Position numbers and translations under genes: made by a program. Positions 16,460 to 26,200 of a DNA stretch of 35,701 nucleotides are shown here, in pieces. The stretch comes from Candidatus Fibrimonas termitidis. GTDB taxonomy: Bacteria > Fibrobacterota > Fibrobacteria > Fibrobacterales > Fibrobacteraceae. Positions within the stretch are counted from its first letter, which is position 1. Every line of letters starts with the position of its first letter. A model generated the notes under the pieces. The model saw nothing but the letters and a program-made list of their open reading frames with translations, had not been told where the DNA came from and did not search any database. The DNA lies in NCBI GenBank assembly GCA_001462245.1, contig LIUG01000033.1:30010-65710 (forward strand). Direction: 5' to 3'.

Positions 16460-18131
16460 AAATCACCTCATATCCGTAGCCTTGCTCCGCCAAAAATAAT
16501 TGACGGTTCATGGCAAATTCCTGCTCTCTTGACTCACTCGTTACTATTGAATAAAACATTGCGGGTCGCCCGTCTTTTTTGGGGCGCAAAACACGGCCAA
16601 GTCTCTGGGCTTCTTCTTGGCGACTGCCGAATGTGCCGGAGATTTGAATTAAAACGCTTGCGTCGGGCAAGTCTATGGCAAAATTTCCAACTTTGCTCAC
16701 CATTAAAATTTTAATCTCGCTGTTTCTAAAATTATCGTAAAGCTTATCCCTCTCCTTGTTTGGAGTTTTGCCTGTAATAAGCGGAGCGCCGATTTCTTCT
16801 GCAAGAGTTTCAAGCTGTTCTATGTATTGCCCTATTATCAAAATTCGGTCGTTTTCCTCACTGTGTTTTTCAAGCAGTTTTTTCACAGTGCCGAATTTCT
16901 CTGGATTGCAGCCTGCTATAATAATTTTTTCACGAGGAGAAGCAACGGCATGAGCCATTCTAAGCTCCGCATTCATATTCACCCTTATCTCATGGCATTT
17001 TGCCTGTGCAATCCAACCCTGAGCTTCCAAAACACGCCACGGAATATCAAATTTTTTAGGGCCTATAAGCGAGAATGCTTCTGTTTCCTTGTGGTCTTCC
17101 CTTACAAGAGTTGCGGTTAACCCCAACCGCCTTGTAGCCTGCATATCCGCAGAAAATCTGAATACGGGAGCCGGCAATAAATGCACTTCGTCATAAATCA
17201 TTAGTCCCCACTTTTGTGCTCCGAAAAGCGAGAAATTTTTGAATTCTTCCAATTCGGAATTTTTAGTTCTCTTCCTCTGTGTCAAAATCTGATATGTAGC
17301 AACAGTTACAGGGCCTATTTCCTTTAAATCACCGGAGTATTCCTTAACTTGGTCTTTTGTCAAAGTTGTTTTTTGCAGAATTTCTTTTATCCACTGGCGT
17401 GCTGCGGTAACGCTTGGAGTTAAAATCAGAGTGTGAGCCTTTACCAAAGCCATCGCAGCCATTCCTACAATGGTTTTGCCGGAACCGCACGGCAAAACTA
17501 TAACGCCCGAACCTCCTTTTTCCGAACCAGATGCGTAAAAAATATCCGCGGCATCTTTTTGATAATCTCTTAGCACAAATTCTTCACCAGAACCCGCCAT
17601 AGTTTTCCGCAGTTCAATATCCAAAGGTTGCCCTTTTACATAACCGGCCAAATCTTGAACCGGAAAGCCAAGCTCCGTCAGCAGAATTTTCAGCTTGCCT
17701 CTAAGAAAGGGGCTTACCACAGCGGAATTCGGCGATGTAAAAGTTTCAATATAATCTTTGAGTTCTTTTCTTTTGCAAAGCTCAATGAACAAGGGCAAGT
17801 TATCGCATTCCAAAACAAGGTTTGAATTTTTAAGCACCAAGCGTAAAATTCCATAACGCCCCATATATTCGGTGATTTCCGTTGCAACGACAATAGGAAT
17901 TTCATAAGAGCTGTATTTTCTAAGCCTCAATAAAACCTCGTTTGCGCTAAGCCCTATTGAGGCTGCATTCCAAAGGCTTAAATGCGAAATTCTATATGTG
18001 TGAAAATGCTCCGGGCTTTTCACAAGCTCGGTAAACGGAGCAATTGTATCTCGTGCTTCCTGATGTTGCTCGCTGTCAACATTCAGCAACACCTCCATAT
18101 TGCTCTGAACTATAATGCAAGGATTAGACAT
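16452..18131 (-). CDS. XPB/ERCC3-type DNA helicase
   Basis: A 559-residue superfamily 2 helicase of the bacterial XPB group, related to the eukaryotic TFIIH subunit. An N-terminal domain with SPEHFHTYRISHLSLWNAAS and ADP-like loops is followed by LRDYQKDAA, Walker A LPCGSGKT (213-220), DEVH (314-317), GLTATLVREDHKE carrying the XPB RED motif (344-346), and C-terminal helicase motifs (ILIIGQYIEQLETLAEE, LPDASVLIQISG, EEAQRLGRVLRPK). It should unwind or translocate on DNA, probably in repair; the bacterial role is little known. It lies 10 bases after tssK and overlaps hflX by 8 bases, so the three form an apparent operon. Confidence 0.93.
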   Translation of the reverse strand: MSNPCIIVQSNMEVLLNVDSEQHQEARDTIAPFTELVKSPEHFHTYRISHLSLWNAASIGLSANEVLLRLRKYSSYEIPIVVATEITEYMGRYGILRLVLKNSNLVLECDNLPLFIELCKRKELKDYIETFTSPNSAVVSPFLRGKLKILLTELGFPVQDLAGYVKGQPLDIELRKTMAGSGEEFVLRDYQKDAADIFYASGSEKGGSGVIVLPCGSGKTIVGMAAMALVKAHTLILTPSVTAARQWIKEILQKTTLTKDQVKEYSGDLKEIGPVTVATYQILTQRKRTKNSELEEFKNFSLFGAQKWGLMIYDEVHLLPAPVFRFSADMQATRRLGLTATLVREDHKETEAFSLIGPKKFDIPWRVLEAQGWIAQAKCHEIRVNMNAELRMAHAVASPREKIIIAGCNPEKFGTVKKLLEKHSEENDRILIIGQYIEQLETLAEEIGAPLITGKTPNKERDKLYDNFRNSEIKILMVSKVGNFAIDLPDASVLIQISGTFGSRQEEAQRLGRVLRPKKDGRPAMFYSIVTSESREQEFAMNRQLFLAEQGYGYEVIYG

Positions 18132-18141
18132 AAAAAATTAC

Positions 18142-19377
18142 TTAACTCTCCACCAAAATATCCACCGAACTTATTTGCAAAGCATTGGGTGCATAAATGC
18201 CAATTTCTTTTTCCTCGCATAAATTTTTCCAAAGAGGGGAGTCCGTTTGCAATTTGAAATAAAATGTATTCGGAATTTCCTGAATTGTTTTGGGAACAAT
18301 GCTGTGAACACAGCTTATGCCGTGAGTTGCGCTGACAACCAAACCGGATAGCTTTGATTTCGGGGCTATTTTAAGTTGCAAAGGCATAAGTTTAATAGCC
18401 TCTTCCGGCGATAGTTTTGCTTCCGTAGCAAGCCAAACGGAAGCGGCAGACGAAATATCAAAATCTGCCAGATTTGCAAAGAATGAATTTTGCCCTTCTT
18501 TTGAAAAGCGTTTCTGCGAAAATGCCGCTTTTTTTTCGGACAGCAAAAATTCATTTAACGCTGTGAAAATTTTATTGAAGCATTTGTCAAATTCCGCATG
18601 GCTGTAGCTGAACGGCTCTTGCAGAACTTTTACTATCTCGCAAAATAAATTAAACGGCAAGGCTCCCTCTGCACTCTGCATACAAATTAAAACCGCTCTT
18701 AAAGACTTAAAATCTTTTAGCAATAATTCTTTTGAATGTGAAATATGTTCTATTCTGCTCTGCAAAAGAGCATCAAAGTATTTCAATTTCTGAGAAAAAT
18801 ATTCGTAGCCGTTTAAAGATGTTAAAGGCGGGTAAAAATTTTTATCCAATTCAAAAGAACCCTGCAAGTTTCTCAAAAGCCTTGCCACCGGCAAAAACTC
18901 CTTTCCGTCCAATGACTCACTGCCGAAAACAATAAATGGAGCCGGAACGGAAATCGGTATAGGCACCGAATTTTCCGCAGAATACAAATCCGCATGGTTC
19001 TCCCATGCAACCTTAAAGCGAGAATTTTTATCTTCGGAAAACTCAATAGGCTTGTTTAAGTCCAAAGCCAAAAACACGTCTAAGCTATTTAAGCTCGCAT
19101 CAAAAATTTTAGCAAAATTTCTCGCCTCAATTTTCACAGATTTATTTTCATAATCAACAAAAGAAACTCCGCTCGGAAAAACAGCTTCGCATTCCTTAAA
19201 TGCAAACTGACCTTCCTTTATCAAGTCTTCTTCCGGCATTAGCCTGCTAAAACCAAAATGCATTCCTCTTGGCAAACCCGAAACATTTTTTATATGCCTA
19301 AGAATAAATTTGTCTGACTGCTGCAAATGCTGTTGCGACAAAGCCATTCCCTCTTTCCAAGCAACTAGCATGGTCAT
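18142..19377 (-). CDS. tssK: Type VI secretion baseplate protein TssK
   Basis: A 411-residue protein recognised as TssK (ImpJ/VasE), the baseplate adaptor linking the type VI secretion wedge to the TssJLM membrane complex. The N-terminal VAWKEGMALSQQHLQQSDKF matches the family pattern W.EGM.L.PQHFQQ.D. The C-terminal TFYFKLQTDSPLWKNLCEE...IGIYAP matches the TssK end domain. The central helices (LLQSRIEHISHSKE...) fit. It is a little shorter than usual (about 440). A good RBS (AGAGG, 7 bases from the ATG) supports the start. No other T6SS gene is in the window; its neighbours are a helicase and hflX, so the rest of the system must be elsewhere if it exists. Confidence 0.85.
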   Translation of the reverse strand: MTMLVAWKEGMALSQQHLQQSDKFILRHIKNVSGLPRGMHFGFSRLMPEEDLIKEGQFAFKECEAVFPSGVSFVDYENKSVKIEARNFAKIFDASLNSLDVFLALDLNKPIEFSEDKNSRFKVAWENHADLYSAENSVPIPISVPAPFIVFGSESLDGKEFLPVARLLRNLQGSFELDKNFYPPLTSLNGYEYFSQKLKYFDALLQSRIEHISHSKELLLKDFKSLRAVLICMQSAEGALPFNLFCEIVKVLQEPFSYSHAEFDKCFNKIFTALNEFLLSEKKAAFSQKRFSKEGQNSFFANLADFDISSAASVWLATEAKLSPEEAIKLMPLQLKIAPKSKLSGLVVSATHGISCVHSIVPKTIQEIPNTFYFKLQTDSPLWKNLCEEKEIGIYAPNALQISSVDILVES

Positions 19378-19434
19378 TTGGCTACCTCTGTTAAATTTGA
19401 GTAAAATATAGCAAATTTTTACTAACTTACCGCA
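19378..19434. promoter_or_regulatory. Divergent tssK / NlpC intergenic region
   Basis: This 57-base AT-rich gap serves two divergent genes. On the plus strand TTTTTACTAACTT is followed by ACCGCA and the ATG at 19435, again a -10-like motif very close to the start with no ribosome binding site. On the minus strand only the tssK ribosome binding site AGAGG is clear. Confidence 0.35.
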
Positions 19435-19929
19435 ATGCGAAGTCCATTATTGTTTTTCTGCTTATTGCTGCTTTCATGTGCGGCTGCTCCTAAGCATAAA
19501 AATAACAAACATTATTTTCAAGGGAAAAATGAATGGGCGAAAATAGCAAATGATTTCAGGTACCCTGCGGAGCTTAAAGAACGCATTGAGGAATTTTTAG
19601 GCGTTCCGTATCTTTGGGGTGGCAATGACAAAGACGGCATAGATTGTTCGGCTTTTGTTAAGCAAGTGTATGAAGTATATGAAATTGATTTGCCAAGAAC
19701 ATCTATTTTGCAGAGCAAATTGGGAATGAATATTCCACGCCATGCTCTTTTGCCCGGCGATTTGGTGTTTTTCGGCGAAACGGAAAGCGATTCCGTAACC
19801 CATGTAGGAATATACATGGGAAACAATAAATTTGCCAATTCCACCAGCTCAGAGGGAGTGAAATACTCAAGTTTAGATGAACCATTCTTTTTTTTAAAAT
19901 ATTTATTCGCTAAAAGGTTAAAGGTTTAA
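19435..19929 (+). CDS. NlpC/P60 cell-wall peptidase lipoprotein
   Basis: A 164-residue lipoprotein with a signal peptide ending in lipobox LLSC (Cys15) and an NlpC/P60 domain (about 50-164): GVPYLWGGNDKDGIDCSAFV with catalytic Cys71, LPGDLVFFG, and THVGIYMGN with His123. The third polar residue, usually His in F.H.S, seems to be Asn135 (KFANSTSS), which is tolerated in papain-like folds. Such Spr-like enzymes cut peptide cross-links in peptidoglycan (D-glutamyl-diaminopimelate endopeptidase). Being a lipoprotein it is more likely a housekeeping hydrolase than a T6SS effector, despite the divergent tssK. Confidence 0.9.
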   Translation: MRSPLLFFCLLLLSCAAAPKHKNNKHYFQGKNEWAKIANDFRYPAELKERIEEFLGVPYLWGGNDKDGIDCSAFVKQVYEVYEIDLPRTSILQSKLGMNIPRHALLPGDLVFFGETESDSVTHVGIYMGNNKFANSTSSEGVKYSSLDEPFFFLKYLFAKRLKV

Positions 19930-19944
19930 CTTAAAAATACAGAT

Positions 19945-21966
19945 TCACCCAAACCTCCCCGACTTTCTCGCATAAAACACAATCCCGAAAACTGTTGCCG
20001 GCAATATCAACGCTGCAGTAACAATGCTCGCTGCGGAATGACCTTCAACAAGCTGGTAAAAAATAACAGCCAAACACCAGCCCAGAACTGTTGAATACGT
20101 AGATTGCAAAATCACCATAACCACACCGACTTCTCTAGCGGCAACCGCAACCGCAGAAAGGCAGGGCACATACAAAAGCACAAAAAGCAAAAAGGCAAAT
20201 GCAGCGGCGGAACTGTTGTTAAAGGCTTTTCGCATATTCTCAAATAAATGCGCATCTTCTTCGGAACTCTCAAAACCTAGCGGGTTCTTTACCTTCCCGC
20301 CCAAAGCCTTTGCATTTTCTGCAATGGAAACAAAGGCCTCGCCCAGTTTTTCTGTTAAGGAAAATTCTTCTTTTTCCTCCTTTTCCGCATCTTGAGAGTA
20401 AAGGGAATTCATTGTGCCTATTATACTCTCTTTGGCAAAAAGCCCTGAAAAAAGCCCAACGGAAGCCTGCCAGTTCTCTTCGCTTACACCTATTGGAGCA
20501 AAAACGGGAACAATGGATTTTCCAACCGCAGGAAGCACGCCCGCAGAGTTGAGCATTCCTAAAATCGCTATTATAGGAATTAAAATTCTGCCGCTCTTTT
20601 TAACGAACGCCTTTAAACGAAACGTCGCATTTATAGCTGCGCTTTTTATTTGCGGAGTGTGATATTGCGGAAGCTCCATTATAAACGGTGCCAAACTCCC
20701 CTTGTAAACAGTGCCTTTCAACAAAAGCCCCGTTGCAACGGCAAGCACAATGCCAATCATATACAATGCGAAAATCACATTCTGCGCATGGCTTGGAAAA
20801 AATGCCGCCGTAAAGAGAATATAAACCGGAAGCCTTGCTCCGCAACTCATAAACGGAACCATAAACACGCTCAAAATTCGGTCTCTTTTATTTTCCAAAT
20901 TTCTGGTAGCCATAATTGCGGGCACGGAACAGCCGAAGCCTATGAGCATAGGAATAAAGGCCTTGCCGGGCAAACCCATAGTGCGCATTATTCTATCCAT
21001 AACAAAAGCCGCTCTCGCCATATAACCGGAACTCTCCAGCAAACCGATAAAAAAGAACAACGAAAATGTTATGGGTAAAAAAGTTGAAAGCGTTTGAATG
21101 CCCGCCCCAACGCCGTCTGCCAGAATGGAAATAATGGTTTCAGGCGTGTTTATGCTTGTTAAAACATATCTCATGCCGTCCACAAAAATTGCTCCGAATG
21201 CTATGTCAAAAAAATCGATAAAAACTCCGCTTACGTGAATTGTAAGCCAAAACAGCAAATACATTACGAATAAAAAAAGCGGTATGCCGAAAAATTTGCT
21301 CATAACTATTTTATCAATTTTATCGCTTTGAGCATAAGCGGGAATTCCCTTTTTAACGGATTTCGTTACGATGTTTTCTATGCGTTTGTAACGCCACTCA
21401 GCGAGAAGTTCATCTTTGCTTTCTTCGCTCGCATTTTCTATTTCGCTTGGCACAGGCACAGGCTGTTGTTTATTTTCCGTTTTTAGGAGTTCCGCTATTT
21501 TGTTTATAATTACGCTTTTGCTATTAGCACGGAGCGCAGAAACCGCAACCACCGGGCTTCCCAGCTCTTTTTCAAACTGCTCCAAATTTATGCCGATTAG
21601 ATTTTTTTCAGCCAGGTCAATCATATTCAGCACTACAAGCATTTTCACGTCCATTTCTTGCAGAATGGTTGTTAAATATAAATTCCGTTCAAGATTTGTG
21701 CTATCAAGAATATTGAGCAAAAATTCCGGTTCGCCGGAAAGCAGATAGTCCCGTGAAATTCGCTCGTCTTCGCTCCAAGCATCTAAAGCGTAAATGCCGG
21801 GCAAATCCACAAGCCTAGCATTTAAATTCTTATGCTTAATTTCGCCGATTTTTTTATCAACCGTTACACCTGCCCAATTTCCAACCTTTTGCCGCCCTTC
21901 TGCGAGCAAATTAAAAAGCGCGCTTTTTCCGCAATTAGGGTTGCCTGCAACCGCTATTGTGAGCAT
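19945..21966 (-). CDS. feoB: Ferrous iron transporter FeoB
   Basis: A 673-residue FeoB, the inner-membrane Fe(II) uptake protein. Its N-terminal G domain has GNPNCGKSALFN (8-19), WAGVTVDKK (G2), DLPGIY (G3) and NMIDLAE (G4). A GDI-like linker and two Gate regions follow: PITFSLFFFIGLLESSGYMAR, GFGCSVPAIMATR with the conserved Cys, and FMSCGARLPVY. Later come IIAILGMLNS, SVGLFSGLFAKE and LYVPCLSAVAVAARE. Length is normal for a FeoB without a FeoC partner. It overlaps feoA by 13 bases, with GAGGGGG as its ribosome binding site. It supplies iron for the many Fe-S enzymes of an anaerobe. Confidence 0.97.
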   Translation of the reverse strand: MLTIAVAGNPNCGKSALFNLLAEGRQKVGNWAGVTVDKKIGEIKHKNLNARLVDLPGIYALDAWSEDERISRDYLLSGEPEFLLNILDSTNLERNLYLTTILQEMDVKMLVVLNMIDLAEKNLIGINLEQFEKELGSPVVAVSALRANSKSVIINKIAELLKTENKQQPVPVPSEIENASEESKDELLAEWRYKRIENIVTKSVKKGIPAYAQSDKIDKIVMSKFFGIPLFLFVMYLLFWLTIHVSGVFIDFFDIAFGAIFVDGMRYVLTSINTPETIISILADGVGAGIQTLSTFLPITFSLFFFIGLLESSGYMARAAFVMDRIMRTMGLPGKAFIPMLIGFGCSVPAIMATRNLENKRDRILSVFMVPFMSCGARLPVYILFTAAFFPSHAQNVIFALYMIGIVLAVATGLLLKGTVYKGSLAPFIMELPQYHTPQIKSAAINATFRLKAFVKKSGRILIPIIAILGMLNSAGVLPAVGKSIVPVFAPIGVSEENWQASVGLFSGLFAKESIIGTMNSLYSQDAEKEEKEEFSLTEKLGEAFVSIAENAKALGGKVKNPLGFESSEEDAHLFENMRKAFNNSSAAAFAFLLFVLLYVPCLSAVAVAAREVGVVMVILQSTYSTVLGWCLAVIFYQLVEGHSAASIVTAALILPATVFGIVFYARKSGRFG

Positions 21967-22184
21967 AAAACCCCCTCAGCCTCGTGCCTGCGCAAAGAGA
22001 GCCGGTAACCACGCAATTCTATTTCTATTGGGTCTCCGAAAGGGGAAGTTTTTATCAAAGTAAATTCCGTGCCCTTTGTAAGCCCCAGAGCCAGCAGCTT
22101 AAGCTTATACGCTTTATCCATACCTTGAGCATACCGCTCAACAACCGCTTTATCTCCCGGATTCAGCGAAATTATCCTATTCAT
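21954..22184 (-). CDS. feoA: FeoA, small SH3-like protein of the ferrous iron system
   Basis: A 76-residue FeoA: NRIISLNPGDKAVVERYAQG, LALGLTKGTEFTLIKTSPFG and IEIELRGYRLSLRRHEAEGV are family motifs. It is a cytosolic SH3-like protein needed for FeoB activity. I chose the ATG at 22184, eight bases after GGAG; a longer frame from 22223 would begin inside the promoter/operator. It forms an operon with feoB (13-base overlap). Confidence 0.93.
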   Translation of the reverse strand: MNRIISLNPGDKAVVERYAQGMDKAYKLKLLALGLTKGTEFTLIKTSPFGDPIEIELRGYRLSLRRHEAEGVLCSQ

Positions 22185-22200
22185 AGCAAATGCTCCAACA

Positions 22201-22251
22201 TTGAGATTGAGACATAATCTCAAATATAGAAAATTTCTTGGAGTTTGTCAA
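22201..22251 (-). promoter_or_regulatory. feoAB promoter with candidate metal-repressor operator
   Basis: Read on the minus strand: TTGACA (22251-22246), 17 bases, TATATT (22228-22223), a near-ideal sigma70 promoter. A perfect inverted repeat, TTGAGATT-N7-AATCTCAA (22201-22223), starts on the last base of the -10 and covers the expected transcription start. It is well placed for repression. The iron context suggests a DtxR/MntR- or Fur-type regulator; the repeat is not a classical Fur box. Confidence 0.7.
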
Positions 22252-22260
22252 GGGGAAGCC

Positions 22261-22869
22261 TCAGGGTGTGGCTTTCGATAGCTTGTAAGACATTATGGTG
22301 TTGTTTTCCAAAGAAAAGAATATAAGAGCAAGCTGGGACACAGAAAGCTTGCGGTCTTTTTGAGCGTAAATAAGCTGCTTCAAAGCCTCTATCTTGTATC
22401 TTGTTTCATTGTTTTTACCGAAACATATCAATTCAGGCTCTATCATTCCATTATCGCCTACATATTTCTTATAGCCTTCACTTAGTTCGTTATCCTCATG
22501 TATAAAGCTCTCCAATATTCCACGAGCTATATTAAAAGCCGTTTCGTGAGTTATGATAGCCTCCGCCATGCTTAATCTTTTATTTCTGCTACCAAAAACA
22601 TTAAAGGAATGCCCGTCTGTGTTGTCAACGAAAGCAACGTAAAACAAAGCCGCTACTTTATGGCGATCCACTTTGTCGCCTTCTTTTATGCCAGCCAATC
22701 GCCTGAATTTCGCCCGCTCGCTCTCGTATCTGCTATACACGGTTTCCCGGAAGTTTCTATTATTTTCTTTCGTTTCTATTCTCATTTTGGATAAGCTACG
22801 GTCTAGTATTTTCTCTATTTGTTTTTCCGCTACTTCTTTCCAGAATTCGTCAAAAGTGCTTTTTTCCAT
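22261..22869 (-). CDS. Hypothetical protein (202 aa)
   Basis: A 202-residue soluble, charged protein that I do not recognise. The N-terminal half is highly charged and helical (about 1-60: EFWKEVAEKQIEKILDRSLS, RYESERAKFRRLAGIKEGD). The middle has KVAALFYVAFVDN and MAEAIITHETAFNIARGIL; the end has SVSQLALIFFSLENNTIMSY. There is no signal peptide and no membrane segment. It starts 4 bases after the small gene at 22874-23038, forming a two-gene unit just upstream of feoAB, whose promoter begins beside its stop codon. A toxin-antitoxin-like pair is one possibility, without motif support. Confidence 0.65.
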   Translation of the reverse strand: MEKSTFDEFWKEVAEKQIEKILDRSLSKMRIETKENNRNFRETVYSRYESERAKFRRLAGIKEGDKVDRHKVAALFYVAFVDNTDGHSFNVFGSRNKRLSMAEAIITHETAFNIARGILESFIHEDNELSEGYKKYVGDNGMIEPELICFGKNNETRYKIEALKQLIYAQKDRKLSVSQLALIFFSLENNTIMSYKLSKATP

Positions 22870-22873
22870 AAAA

Positions 22874-23038
22874 CTACCAGGTACTTCTACTTGCGCGCCA
22901 TTTAACCTTGTTTACGTCGGTTTCGTGATTTACCGGTGTTAGCAGTTCCATTACCTGCAATTCTTTAGCTTCATCAAAGCTGTCAGGGTCGTCACCAACG
23001 ATCTCAAAGACTTTTTGCGAAAGTGTTTTTGTTTCCAT
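22874..23038 (-). CDS. Small hypothetical protein (54 aa)
   Basis: A 54-residue acidic frame beginning METKTLSQKVFEIVGDDPDS and ending VKWRASRSTW. Support: GGAG nine bases before the ATG; TTTTTTCTACTTT (about 23093-23081 on the minus strand) as a -10 motif some 40 bases upstream; and a stop only 4 bases before the next gene, so it leads a two-gene operon. No family recognised. Partner of the 202-residue protein by position. Confidence 0.6.
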   Translation of the reverse strand: METKTLSQKVFEIVGDDPDSFDEAKELQVMELLTPVNHETDVNKVKWRASRSTW

Positions 23039-23298
23039 GCTGTTTAACTCCAATTTTTCAGCAACCTAATTCCGTTAGTAAAAGTAGAAAAAAGACTTTG
23101 CGTTTGTTTTTTTTCACCAAAAAACAACTAGCTACAACTCACTTCGTCACCACTTTGTCAACAAAATTTTCTAATCAAAATAAATGACATGATTTTGACC
23201 CGGAAATGCGGTTTTTCATTTTATTTTTATTTTTTTCACCTTATTTTTTATTTATTAATTTATATTTACAATAAGTAGTACCCTAAAAAGAGGTTTTT
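23039..23298. other. AT-rich intergenic region between divergent units
   Basis: 260 bases, very AT-rich, the longest gene-free stretch here. The left end holds the minus-strand promoter motif (about 23081-23093). The right end holds TATATT (23261-23266) and the ribosome binding site AGAGG before the ATG at 23299. The centre (23160-23250) has long T runs and no clear hairpin or gene. Confidence 0.5.
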
Positions 23299-26200
23299 AT
23301 GAAAGGAATCAAAATTTTACGCATGGCGTGTATTTTCGCGCTTACGATGGTTTTCAGTTGTTCCGAGTCAGGAGGAGGCAGTGGTCCTGTGGAAGAGGTG
23401 AAAGAGTCCGTGGGCCTTACAGACGATGGGCATGATGTTGTTGTTTTCCAAAGAGGGGATTTGGACGAAGTTCTTTTCAAGATAGACACCGTGTCTATCA
23501 CGGACACAAGTTTTTTAGGCAGGTTGTATTTCAGGAATATGCCTGCGAACAAAACCCCTGTGCCGGGGGATATTATAAATTCCTCCATAACGAAAAACGC
23601 TCCTTACGGTTTTTTGTATAGAGTGGTGGAAGTAGCCAAGGAAGGCGAGGACGTTACAGTTGTTACCGTCAAATATGCCAGCATTGCGGAAGCTGTTAAA
23701 GAGGCTGATGTTAAGTTTACGGCACCTCTTGTGTATAACGAAGAATATGGACAGTTTCTTGAAAAGTGTAGTTGGCGGAAACCTTGGGATTGTGTTACGG
23801 CTGCCGTAAATTGGGCTTATAATGACGTTATCAAACCTGCCGGGGATATTGCTGAAGATGCTTGGAATAAAACTGTGAGCACTGTTAAATTAATTGCCGG
23901 AAATGCTGATGTTAATAAAATAGAAGGAACATCATTTGAGGTACATGGGTCAGTACCAGTTGGTACTCAGAATGTTGGTGGCGAAATAAAGGTAGATGGT
24001 AAATATGCAGCAGTACTTTTATTAGATCTTCAATTGCGTGAGTATAAAATTCAAAAAGCAGAAATGAGCGTTACGCAAAATCAATATTTAAACTTGGAAG
24101 CCAAATTAAAGGGAAAATTTCGAGAAAACAAAAGTAGTAATTTGCAGCTATATCCCCTGAAGTCTATAGAGTTTCTTGTTGGCCCCATTACTGTTGTTAT
24201 TGAAACCAAAGCGATAGTTCAAGCTAATTATGAAATAAATGCACAAGCCGATATAGACGGAAAGTTCACTTTCAGTGAAGAAAGCAAATACGGTTTTGAA
24301 TACAACATATACACAAAAAAGTTTGAGAAGATTGATGAGAATAGAAGAAATTATGATTATAATGTCAAGCATTCAGCTTTTGGAGATGTCAGGGTTGGCT
24401 TTAGTGCCGGGGTTAGATCTCTGCTTTATGGTGCATGTGGCCTTGATTTGACGGTAGGACCTTCTTTTGCGTTAACAAGCTCAACCACTAATCTTTCGGC
24501 AAACTCAGAAACTAAATTCAGTATAGATTTTGACCTTAATATGGCTATGGTGTTGCAAGTAGATGATTGGCTCAATGAAAGATGGCCATATAGTTACCAC
24601 ATACCCTTGAAAACCTTTGAAAGGACTAAAACTTTGCCTAGTTTTACTATAAAAGAGTATAAGGAGTATGACGGAGGTATTTTTGATGGGCAAGAATTGC
24701 AAAACGACAAATTCTCCATTCCATTCGAGATTAAAAGAGACAAAAGCGGCTTGGGATTTTTTGTTGATGCAGTTGGGTATTGCATTGAAACCAATAAAGG
24801 TGAATGTATTTCCGGCTCGGGAAAGCGGGGAACGGTTACAAAGGATAGTAGATACAACAAAAGCGAAAATTCCTATTACATCGGAATGGGAAGCAATGAG
24901 CGTTTTATAGCAGATTTTGAAGATTTAACCCACGGGACATACAATGTTATTCCATATTTCAAAACTTATGGCGGTGAAATCTATTATGATACGGCAAGTG
25001 CGGTGAATAATTATTGTACTTATCAGAATAAGACGATTAATCTTGAAACAGAGTTCTGCTCTCCGAGTGGGGTTGGTACTCTATGCGGTGGCAAGAGCTA
25101 TGACCTGTCAACCCAGTTCTGTTTCGACAATACGATTTATGATAAATGTAATGGGTGGAATAACTATAACCCATTAACCCAGTTCTGTGCAAGCGACAAG
25201 AGAATTTATGACCTCTGCGGAGGCAATAGTTATGACCCACAAACCCAGTTCTGTTTAGACAATGCAATTTATGATAAATGTGGTAACTCTTCCTATAATC
25301 CAAAAGTTTATTTCTGTTCAGACAATGAGCTTCTTCGTTTATGTGGGGGTGAGATTTATGACCCGTCAACCAAATTCTGTTATGGCGTTGAAATTCATGA
25401 TTTATGCGGTGGCCAGACTTATAACCCGTCAGCCCAATCAATTCAATTCTGCTTAGGCGATGTGCTTTATGGAAAATGCGGGATAGATAGAGATCAAACC
25501 TATGACCCGTCAATCAAATTCTGCTCAGGCAGAACGCTTTATGATTTGTGTGGTGGCAATAGCTATGAACCTGGGACTCAATCTTGTTGCTTGGATAAGA
25601 TTTATGACCGGGGAACCGAATTCTGTTATTCGCAGAAGACTTATGACAAATGCGGTGGCAACAGCTATGAGCCATTAACTCAGTTCTGCTCTGGCAATGA
25701 GGTTTGGGATAAATGCGATGGCCAGACTTATAACACGTCGGCCAAGTTCTGCTATAACAAAACGCTTTATGATTTATGCGGGAGCTATAGCTATAACCCA
25801 TCAACTAGCTTCTGTTTTAATAATGAAACGGTTATTAAAAAGTGCGATGGTAAGACTTTTGACCTGTCTAAAGGAGAAATGTGTTGCGGTACGAAAATTT
25901 TCAATAACGGAACGCAAAGCTGTTCTAACGGAGAAATAACAAATAAAACAAAAGACTACTGCGTATATGACGAGCAAGGAAATGGCTATGAGTGTGTGAT
26001 AATAGGCGAGCAAACTTGGCTGAAAACCAATTTGAATTCCGATGTGCCCGGTAGCAAGTGCTATGATGACATATTTTACAATTGCATAACTTATGGAAGG
26101 CTCTACGATTGGGAGACTGCTCAAGATATCTGTCCTGAAGGCTGGCACCTTCCGAGCAAAGAAGAATGGCAAGTTCTTAGAGATTATGCAGGGGGTAGCA

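Noticed and set aside
19435-19929. NlpC/P60 protein as a T6SS amidase effector of the adjacent tssK
   Set aside because: It has a lipoprotein signal and no immunity gene beside it, so a housekeeping peptidoglycan hydrolase is more likely.
22201-22223. Classical Fur box upstream of feoA
   Set aside because: The inverted repeat does not resemble GATAATGATAATCATTATC; only a generic metal-repressor operator is claimed.
22293-23455. Shared stretch TGTTGTTTTCCAAAG at about 22301 and 23439
   Set aside because: It is short, lies in two genes on opposite strands in different frames, and looks like chance; not a repeat or attachment site.
25037-25804. Long open frames on the minus strand across the Cys-rich repeats
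   Set aside because: They are the antisense of the tandem repeat array; repeated codons keep the reverse frame free of stops. No ribosome binding site or known domain.
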